NCBI GenBank assembly: GCA_001598975.1
Contig: BBXU01000887.1
Coordinates: 1 to 29,577, forward strand
From: Parachlorella kessleri
Taxonomy: Eukaryota > Chlorophyta > Trebouxiophyceae > Chlorellales > Chlorellaceae
Length of the DNA: 29,577 bases
Direction of reading: 5' to 3'
The notes under the pieces are model-generated. The model saw only the letters and a list, made by a program, of their open reading frames with translations. It made no database searches and was not told where the DNA came from. Made by a program: the position numbers and the translations under genes. How positions within the stretch are numbered: the stretch's first letter is position 1; each line of letters starts with the position of its first letter. Shown here in pieces: positions 22,121 through 29,577 of this stretch.

Positions 22121-23135
22121 CAAGCAGCTATGGAAGTGCTTAGGCAACCACGGCCAACAGCACTTTTGTGTACATATAAGAAACGGGCAATGGGTATGCC
22201 TGAGACTCTTCAAACCTGATTTGCTAGCAGTGGTGTTACCTTGAAAACCACCTTTGGCACACTTGCACTTCTGCAAGTTGCAAAGCTCACGGCTTGCTTG
22301 TGGCTGTCTTGCTTACAATCTCTGCTTGCCTGTGTCTTTACTATAACATTTGCGTCTCCTACCTGTTGTATGCCTTATATATTTAGCGACCCTCTGCAGC
22401 GCGTGTTTCATCCTCCTCAGGCATGTGCCGTCACTTACCCTATCTGCCTAAGTGCTGTCTTCTTTCTGCCTAGCCGGCCCACTGTCTGGCACATGTCATA
22501 GACGTGATTGGAAGCTGTGCAGCTTCTGTTCCTGCCAAAATGCATAGTTCCCTGCTGCCAGCTTCAGGCTGGTGGGGCGCTTGCTCTTAGTCAGGGTGGC
22601 AGGTAGTACGGCCAGAGTGGATTTACGGGTGTACTGGGTTGGCAGGGTTCTATGCATTCAAGCTCTGTCATGTGGAGCGACCGCACTTCCATAGCAAGCC
22701 TGCTTCTCAAGCATGACCTGGGGCTGACCTTGCCAACTCCTCTACAGCTGACGGCATGTTCATGGATCATTCGCCCTGTGGTATAGTTACTCTCACATGG
22801 CAGTACAAGCTCGTTCAAGGCTAGCTGAATGAGGCAGAGACCATTGACATGTGAACAGCACCGACAGTGCACAAAGCATGGGCAGCAAGCAAACTGGTGC
22901 ACATCAGGTGGCCCACCAGATGGGATAGCAGAGGCTGTGCACCCAGCATAGAGTGGGACGGGATAGCCTAAAAAAACAAAACTGGAAATGCCATTATTAA
23001 CCCTGTAACTGACTGCTGACGCACCAGAGGCCCAGTGGGAAATCAGCTCACAGCCGCATTCCACGGCGAGCTTGCTGAGGGAGGAAGGGCGAATCCGCAC
23101 TGGCACAACCCCCACCCAGTAAATCGAGATGCACG
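22121..23135. other. Tail-to-tail intergenic region (transporter 3' end / SPRING1-like 3' end)
   Basis: 1015 bp lie between two converging stop codons and should contain both 3' UTRs. A TGTAA, the usual green-algal polyadenylation signal, occurs on the plus strand at about 23004-23008 but is far from the transporter stop, so it is weak evidence. The stretch holds copy B of the dispersed element (22592-22658). Short ORFs such as the minus-strand one at 22591-23115 resemble no family I know. Confidence 0.55.
22592..22658 (+). repeat. Dispersed ~66 bp element, copy B
   Basis: This is the partner of 4171-4236: the same blocks in the same order and strand, and again downstream of a plus-strand gene in a tail-to-tail region, here 472 bp after the transporter stop. 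No coding potential or terminal inverted repeat was seen. Confidence 0.7.
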
Positions 23136-25820
23136 CTATGCCTGCTGCGACCCCTGCTGGGGCTGCCCCAGCTGCACCCCCTCAGCGCCCTGCTGCGGCT
23201 GCTGGGCCACCTCCGACAACGTGGCTACCAGCGGCTCCTGCAGGTGCTGGCCACCCTCCCCCGCAGTCCCTGCCTGCGGCTGGGGCTGCACTTGCGGCTG
23301 CTGCTGCTGCTGCTGCCCCTCTCCTTGCTGGGCCTCGCCAGCTGCTGCCTGCTGGGGCACCACCGCCCCGCCCTCGCCTGCTGCTCCTGCAGCGCCTTCG
23401 CGGCCCTCAGAGGCGGTCGCTGCTGAGCTGCCAGCTGCGCCAGCGCCGGTGCCGGCCGCGCTGCTGGCATTGGCGGCTGCCGGTGCGGGGAGCGGCGGTA
23501 GCTCCTCCGGCGGGACCTCCTTGCAGGTACAGGCCCTCATGACGTTGGCGGTTGAGGCCGAGCAGTTGTACTGCAAGGCAGTGTCTGCGGCAGTACCCAG
23601 CACCACACACAGCGCGGGCCACTGCCACTTGGGGGAGCCGGGTTTGACGTAGCCAGGGAACTCGGCTTGGGTAGCACCAGTGCGGCTGCAGCCTGCAAGG
23701 GCATCACATGGGTAGTGGTGTCGCGCCGCCCTACATTCAGGTCTCGTCCCACCCCATCTCATTATCACTTCATCAGACGTGCGGCCGTCATTTGTTCAGC
23801 CATAGGCAGACCGATGCGACCGGCATTCACCCAGGCACCACTGCCGCTTTGGAGTGCACAGGTCTGCATCAGGCTGGCCCCTGGGCTAGCCTCTGACCAC
23901 CCACCAGGGAGCAAGCTCACCTGCTTCGCACGGGAACCGCTCCCGCAGGGCATTGCAGTCGTTCAGCGACGCTATGTGCTCCGCGGCGCAGCCCTTGCGT
24001 ACTGACCAGCAGACCTCATTGCAGCTCTGGCCAGGCTGCCCGGTCACAGCGGTGATGCTGGCGGGCAAGGGTGGCAGCGGGGGCAGCGGCTGCTTGGGGC
24101 GACCTATGCCAAGGAAGTGGACACCATGCAGCTGTGCGGAGCGTTAAGTGATGTATATGACCGCATTGCAGCGCTTCTGTAAATAATTCAATTGCACAGC
24201 AGCGGAGGCCCACCGCGGGGACCTAGTCAACCCTGAACTGCAAGCTCTTACTGAGCAACAAAACACCAAAGCCAAGGTACTGTGGCAGCGCTCCCACCTG
24301 ATATCTCAGCTGGAATCTCACCAGCCACAGGACACCACATCTCCCGGTCGCAGCTGTGAAGCCCTGCCCATGCCAGTGGGAAAGCTGCCCTCCCACACAT
24401 GCCAGTATGAGCCACGAGACCCCTGCTCTGCTAGATCAGCGCTCATCTAACTCACCCAGTTTGGAGAAGCAGAAGCGCCTGTCAAGGATGTAGGCATTCT
24501 CATGCTGTGTGCTGCGCGAGGTCGTCCGACACACGCTCTCGCAATAGTCGAACGCCTTCGTCCAGAACCCCGTCTCTGGCCTGCAACAGCCGGCCAAATG
24601 GTGCTAGGCGGGTGTGCCACTTTTCTTGGAACTCTTCTCGACAGCTGCTGGCGACTGGCCGCTCTCAGATACTCTTGCTGCTCTTTCACCAGCAGCAGGA
24701 CCCCACGCAGCAGTCACTGCCCCTGCCGCCATGACATCAAGAGCCGGAAGCAGCCACTGCCCGGCTACTACTACGGCCCCATGGGACCATTCCTAGCTTG
24801 CACTAACCAATGCCGCTCTTCCAGCTCACTTGTTCAATCCCTTTGGCACCTCCGCCAGCCGTCGATCCTGCTCATGCTTGGACCCCATGCAACACGAGAC
24901 ACAGTGCGCATAGCTGCTGCAGCACAGGTCCGACTCTTCACACCTGCAGGAGACATAGAAGGCACAACTGCTGACCGGTCATACGAGCGGTGCACTGCTG
25001 TCCAGAGGCTGTGCAAGGGCCAGTGCCAATACGAGCCACCCAAGTTCATGTCCCGCTACAAAACACAGCAGGCAGGAAGGTGGTTCCAGCTCAGGCACTG
25101 CCATCAGCTAGGTGAGAGACAGCCTCGGAAGCAATGCATTGCACTTTAAGGTGGGCAAACCAATTCCATGAGGCTTTGCAGGGATCGTCCATCCAAGTGG
25201 AGGCTGCCAGCAGTGCAGCATGGGTATCTGTTCATCCGTTGCATGGCAGAGTGAGAGTCAGCTGCATAAAGCCAGGCTCCAACTCAGCCTGGATTGCCGG
25301 CAACCTTGCTTGCCAGCCAAAAGGGGAGCCTCAGACGGTTAGCATTACGTTGGTGTGCCATAGCCCCGGTGTGGAGCGGGTTGCCTACTTACGTCTGGCA
25401 GGAGTGCTGCTCCCCCTTGTCGCAGCAGCCAGTGGTGTAGTCAAAAACGTCGCGGTGGCACACTCTGCCCTGGTCATCTGCCAAGTACCACCTGTGCCAA
25501 GGAAGGGGGGTATCAGCACTGCCCCAAGTGCCGGTCTGGGAGTAGCTCAGACTCCGCCGCGCAGAGTCTGAGTATCGATAGCATACGCCGATTGCAGCGC
25601 ATCAGCCCACCTTCCTCCGTAGGTGTTGTTGCAAGCAGCCTGAGGAAGCCGGGGAATGTCCCTGCGTGCTAAGCCAACGCGGTGAGCGGTCCCTTGAGTT
25701 AGGCTAACAGCCAGGCTCGCGGTGTTCAATCAGCCAAGGCTTATCGCACCTGATCAACGTGTCCCTGGCCAACCCTAGCTGCAGTGTGGCCAGCACTACA
25801 AGCAGCCACCCTGCGTTCAT
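23136..25820 (-). CDS. SPRING1 (C12orf49)-like secretory protein with MGAT5-like cysteine-rich C-terminal module
   Basis: In animals SPRING1 is a Golgi membrane glycoprotein that licenses site-1 protease and so SREBP signalling. Exons: 25820-25750, 25661-25611, 25491-25393, 24943-24830, 24580-24456, 24103-23921, 23692-23136; 1200 nt, 399 residues, all phases agree. Residues 1-18 (MNAGWLLVVLATLQLGLA) form a signal peptide or anchor. The SPRING core follows: C34 in ACNNTYGGRW, GRVCHRDVFDYTTGCCD, LCCSSYAHCVSCC (80-92) and VCRTTSRSTQHENAY (129-142), the clearest family signature. After a Pro-rich linker (PKQPLPPLPPLPA), a second cysteine domain (181-271: GQSCNEVC to RACTCK) has spacing like the C-terminal domain of MGAT5 enzymes; no catalytic GT18 domain is present. 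Residues 273-399 are Ala/Gln/Pro-rich, likely disordered. Two sequons (N35, N257) fit secretion. The SPRING call is strong, the MGAT5 resemblance moderate. Confidence 0.9.
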
Positions 25821-26587
25821 GGCTTTACTATACAAGTGCAAGATAACAAATAAGAATCAACACTGGGCTCCAAGGCAGTGAGTGAAGGGCGTCCGACGTG
25901 TCCCTGCTGACCGTGCTGCGCCATGAAGCAGGCAGATCATCAGGAGCTCAACTCAGCACCCAGTCTACTCAAGCAGAGGAGTCTGGGGCCTAGGCGGCCT
26001 GACCACAGCTTGAGGGACAGCATGCAGCTCGTATGGCTCCACGAACTTCTTGAGGCTGAAGCTTGAAGCTGAAGCCGTCGCTTCTTGTGTTGTACCCCTT
26101 AGCAAGGGTTCAGTGCTAGATGGCCTTAGGGACTATTGCAAGCAGCCTCGGCTAGGGCTTTTTGATATGGGTCAGAAGCCTTCAAAACTAGTCCAACCTC
26201 TGTTGAGAGCCTTGCAACCTGCAACAGCGCATGAGGCCTCCACGTACATGGATAAATGTCCATGACAAAATATATCAAAGCCTGTTTAGGCACATTGTTT
26301 CATGTGCAAATCAAACCGGGAAGGCTAAGTAATCGGCTCCCCAATGGTACAATACTGCCAAAGCACGGAGAAAGTGGGCATAGGCATCGAGCCAATAAAA
26401 TCCTGGAAGCCTATCAAATGAGGGTTTTGCACCATCTATCAAGAAATGGTAATGGGAGCGACAACACATCAGCAGCGAACATAAGCATAGCAGGGCGTAA
26501 CAAAGGAGACCTACATTCCATACAACTAAATTTTCCTGGTTTTACAAGGTGTCCTGTCGCTCCTTGCAGGATAACACTGGGTTATAT
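25821..26587. other. Intergenic: SPRING1-like promoter side and ABC1K distal 3' flank
   Basis: No coding exon was recognised. The right half is notably more AT-rich (about 26250-26540) than the gene bodies. A minus-strand TGTAA at 26546-26542 could be a polyadenylation signal for the ABC1K gene if its transcript runs through the duplicated copy, 726 nt past the stop; this is weak. A short imperfect direct repeat (TGAGGCTGAAGC / TTGAAGCTGAAGC) lies at about 26050-26075. No clear promoter motif for the SPRING1-like gene was seen. Confidence 0.5.
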
Positions 26588-27457
26588 CCACAAATGCACT
26601 TCCTCAGCCAGCAAAAATGTCTAATCAAATCCTGGGGATGCATACAACTTGTTCTGTCCGCTCCCTGGGAAACAGCCTCGCCAACAAATGCTGGCAGTCT
26701 AACCCCCTCATGCCTGAAAAGCCATGGACAGTCGAGAAGTCATGTTGGCGACGTTAGCAGGTGCTGCACACACAGGTACAGACAGATCACCCTGTTTGGG
26801 CGGTTCTCAGCACTCCTGGAGGCCTGATCCAGCCAGCCTACTGCAGCGCTGACAGCACTGAGCGCCGCAGGGGGAAAAGAGTGTCCACAGGCACGCCCAG
26901 CCTGCCTGCAGCGAGGCTCATGAGGGCATCAACCACCTGCCCTGTCACCTCACGCACCACTGCCGAGTTGCCACTGGCAGTGCTGCCGCTGCTGCCGCTG
27001 GCCTGTAAGCTGCTTACGGCCCCACAAATGCACTTCCTCAGCCAGCAAAAATGTCTAATCAAATCCTGGGGATGCATACAACTTGTTCTGTCCGCTCCCT
27101 GGGAAACAGCCTCGCCAACAAATGCTGGCAGTCTAACCCCCTCATGCCTGAAAAGCCATGGACAGTCGAGAAGTCATGTTGGCGACGTTAGCAGGTGCTG
27201 CACACACAGGTACAGACAGATCACCCTGTTTGGGCGGTTCTCAGCACTCCTGGAGGCCTGATCCAGCCAGCCTACTGCAGCGCTGACAGCACTGAGCGCC
27301 GCAGGGGGAAAAGAGTGTCCACAGGCACGCCCAGCCTGCCTGCAGCGAGGCTCATGAGGGCATCAACCACCTGCCCTGTCATCTCACGCACCACTGCCGA
27401 GTTGCCACTGGCAGTGCTGCCGCTGCTGCCGCTGGCCTGTAAGCTGCTTACGGCCCC
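26588..27457. repeat. 434 bp near-perfect tandem duplication
   Basis: 26588-27023 and 27022-27457 are copies with a period of 434 bp; the only difference I found is C at 26948 versus T at 27382. Each unit holds the last 62 codons (including stop) of the ABC1K gene plus about 250 bp of 3' flank. Sequence outside the units differs, which fixes the breakpoints at a shared CC. Confidence 0.95.
26838..27023 (-). pseudogene. Duplicated 3' end of the ABC1K last exon
   Basis: On the minus strand this repeats the ABC1K tail from GAVSSLQASGSSGS to the stop after SVLSALQ, with one Met-to-Val change (VREVTG instead of VREMTG). It lies downstream of the intact stop codon at 27272, so it is untranslated, probably in the 3' UTR. 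Its frame is open but it has no start, acceptor or upstream exon of its own. Confidence 0.85.
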
Positions 27458-29398
27458 GAGGCTGCTGCTTCCATTGGTGCTGCCGCCCTTGAAGCTGGTA
27501 TAGGCTGGGGTGCTGCTGGTGATGCGGCCGGAGCCCTGCCCCAGCAGGACGCCCAGCGCTTGCTGCAGCTCCTTGACCTGGGAGCGAAAGTCAAGCACAA
27601 ACATTGATAATGACTGCATAGGGCTGCAGCCTTGCACTATGAACTCAGCCCACCTGGGCCCCTCTGCCGACGACACCAGCAAATAGCTCCTCAGAGTGCC
27701 ATGTGTACACTCCTCGCTCCAGTCACCTAACACTTTGTGATCCAGTTCCCACAAATCGAAGTAACACTTGACGCAGCAAAATGCACCGCACCCCTCCCAC
27801 CACCATCCCACCCCTGGGCCCTCCTGCACACCTGGTCGTTGGGCCGCAACAGCAGCTGCGCCAGCAGCGCGGGCGACGGCGACTCCAGCTCCCGCGGCTG
27901 CACCCCCAGCAGCCCCGCCGCCAACTCCAACAAGCTCTGCAGGTACACCTCCTCCGGCTGACTCAGCGGAGGCGCCAGCGCCTCCACCACCTGCCGCGCC
28001 GGCAGCAGCCCGCGGCCGGGCACCGGCACCGGCGGCGCCGGAGGCGCCGGCAGGGCCAGGCCCAGCAGCGGCAGCCGCGGGGCGAAGCCCGCGGCGCCCG
28101 CCGCCGCGCGGCGCAGGCGGTCGCGCAGGAAGAGGTCCAGCGCGTTGGTGAGCTCGGCGAGGAGGACGGGGCGCAGGTCGCGCGCCTCGGGGGACAGCAG
28201 GAAGCTCAGCAGCTCCTGCAGTGGCGGGTGGCGATGATGGACGCTGGCAACATGCATGGCTGCCGAGTGAAGCAACGGTGGAGATACTGTACCAGGGGGC
28301 TCCTTACAGCAATATATGTCACCCTGCATGCTGCGCCAGCCATCACTTCTTGCCTTGGTTGCGTCTGCTCCCCGATAGCAGGACGCTTTAATGAAATCAG
28401 AGAAAAAGGCGCCACCAGAACTCATCAAGCCCAGGAGGAGATGGCATATGGTCCAAATCATGGCTGCGTCTTACCTGGACTGAGGCCCCCTGCTCTGGCA
28501 CAGCGTCGAAATCGATGAAGCCGGAGGTTTCCTCAGCTACATACCTGTGCAATGCATAAAACAGGGGTCCATGTAAGCATGGCTGTGCCCACAATGCAAA
28601 CTTGGAAGCAGCAGCGTTTGTCACTACCCTCTCCGTGTCACACACAACGGGCCAACAGCCCGAGGACCTGCTCAGGATCATGGAGAGCCTCGGGATGACA
28701 ACAGCGGTCTTTTCACTCTTCACATGCCCCTTGCACTGACAAGCCCTTCTCACGCCCATGCATGACCCACAGAAGAGACGCTCTCAACAGCCACCCTACT
28801 GCTTCGCTCACCCAAGAGCCGCGTTCATCAGGGCAGACAGGCGGGTGGTCCGCACGCCGTTGGTGCTGGGATCGTACAGTATCTGCCGCAGCAGCAGGGC
28901 GCTGCGGGTGCCGCGCTCGTTGCGCAGCACCTTCCTCACAACAAAGGGGTAGGCCTGCAGGTGAAATGCCAAAGGGAGCTATGGCAGGTGAGCCCCAGGG
29001 TCCCACATTCCCCTGGTCACGTGACCAGGTTCCAGAACTGCAGCTCTATGCATATGAGCATTGATTCCTTGCTGGAGTGGGTGTTCTGAAGATGTCTGCG
29101 ACCGCGTTCTTGCCTCCATGTGATATACCTGATGGCTTCCCAGACACCACGATTTGTCACTCTAGGCCCCTGCAAGGCCCCTAACACGGCAATGCTAACC
29201 AGGGTGGCCAACCACCACACCAAGGATGAATTCCCTTAGTCACGATGATTCTCTACCCATCTTCTCACCCAAGCCCACCTGTGATATCATCTGATAGTCA
29301 GGGTCCCCCACCAGGGCAATGCCCTCCAGCGTGGCAGTACTACGGGCCAGTAGGCTCATGTAGGGGGGGACCGAGAAGGGGATTTCAAGGGTAGCAGC
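27272..29398 (-). CDS. ABC1K (ADCK/UbiB-like) atypical kinase, C-terminal part, gene continues off right edge
   Basis: ABC1K proteins are atypical kinases; the plastid members act on plastoglobule and prenyl-lipid metabolism. Exons: 29398-29279, 28954-28812, 28544-28475, 28215-27832, 27577-27272, giving 340 residues in agreeing phases; the first visible exon begins in phase 0 after an acceptor. Recognised blocks: LEIPFSVPPYMSLLARSTAT and LEGIALVGDPDYQ (the end of the ABC1 domain), AYPFVVRKVLRNERGTRSAL, LRQILYDPSTNGVRTTRLSA, ETSGFIDFDAVPEQG, and LSFLLSPEARDLRPVLLAEL. This order resembles plant plastid ABC1K proteins, perhaps the ABC1K10 type, but the kinase motifs lie outside the window. A Pro/Ala-rich insert (ALPAPPAPPVPVPG) and a Ser/Gly-rich tail separate two similar helical repeats (LELAAGLLGVQPRE and MSLAAGRLGVPVDT). 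The stop TAG is at 27274-27272. Confidence 0.88.
29012..29029. other. 18 bp perfect palindrome centred on CACGTG
   Basis: CCTGGTCACGTGACCAGG reads the same on both strands. It lies in the ABC1K intron 28955-29278 and contains the E-box/G-box core bound by bHLH or bZIP dimers. It may be an intronic regulatory site or simply a chance or hairpin-forming sequence. Confidence 0.6.
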
Positions 29399-29577
29399 CT
29401 GCAACAGAGGGGAGGCATTTCGAGGTAACAGACTTGTGGCCCTGCAGCCCTCCGAGGCGCTCCTTAAGCACAGGTTCAACGGGCGCAGTCAAGAGTGAGT
29501 AATGCCAAACCAGGAAACCCAGCCACCGCTGTGCTGCCCGCTGCCACGCCACCGCCCATGTGCCTCACAACCCCGCG
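29399..29577 (-). other. ABC1K intron at right edge
   Basis: This is the sequence upstream of the acceptor CTGTTGCAG|GCTGCT in gene direction. No exon with kinase motifs could be recognised in the last 179 bp, so it is read as intron; an exon touching the right edge cannot be excluded. Confidence 0.45.

Noticed and set aside
23035..23652. Plus-strand Cys/Pro/Ala-rich ORF (205 codons)
   Set aside because: It is antisense to the Ala/Gln-rich tail of the SPRING1-like protein; its poly-Cys runs are the reverse of CAG/GCA repeats, not a real cysteine-rich protein.
27781..28518. Long plus-strand ORF (245 codons), Gln/Arg-rich
   Set aside because: It is antisense to the ABC1K exon 27832-28215, which has clear family motifs; the ORF is a product of high GC and lack of stops on the opposite strand.

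Overview
This is nuclear DNA from a eukaryote, most likely a GC-rich green alga (Chlorophyta, probably near the trebouxiophyte/Chlorella group). The evidence is that every gene is split by many short spliceosomal introns whose exons join in consistent reading phase. The gene set mixes eukaryotic trafficking proteins (exportin-7, a GRIP golgin, a SPRING1-like protein) with plastid-type proteins of oxygenic phototrophs (Ycf49/DUF2499, an ABC1K kinase). No prokaryotic operon, tRNA, rRNA, CRISPR array or transposase gene was recognised. Species is not determinable by eye.

Layout, left to right: (1) 844-2303, minus: the first five coding exons of an exportin-7 (XPO7) gene that runs off the left edge; its intron 5 holds a minisatellite built from the exon 5 end and its splice donor. 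(2) 2567-4071, plus: a complete four-exon Ycf49-like plastid membrane protein, divergent from XPO7 across a 263 bp shared promoter region. (3) 4879-18198, minus: a 29-exon gene for a GRIP-domain golgin of about 1852 residues. (4) 18685-22120, plus: an eight-exon AAAP/SLC38-type amino acid transporter of about 581 residues, divergent from the golgin across 486 bp. (5) 23136-25820, minus: a seven-exon secretory protein of about 399 residues with a SPRING1 (C12orf49) cysteine domain, followed by a second cysteine-rich domain reminiscent of the MGAT5 C-terminus and an Ala/Gln-rich tail. (6) 27272-29398 and beyond the right edge, minus: the 3' part of an ABC1K-family kinase gene, whose last exon and 3' flank are duplicated in tandem with a 434 bp period.

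The genes do not form one pathway. The golgin and the SPRING1-like protein would both act at the Golgi, the Ycf49-like and ABC1K proteins in the plastid, the transporter in a membrane, and exportin-7 at the nuclear pore. All exon models were built by hand from splice consensus, phase agreement and remembered family motifs; phases agree at every junction given.

The most interesting items are the SPRING1-like protein with an MGAT5-like cysteine module in an alga, where no SREBP pathway is expected; two separate cases where an exon end plus its splice donor was copied into the following intron; a related ~66 bp element in both tail-to-tail intergenic regions; three GC-AG introns confirmed by phase; and the tandem duplication of the ABC1K gene end.
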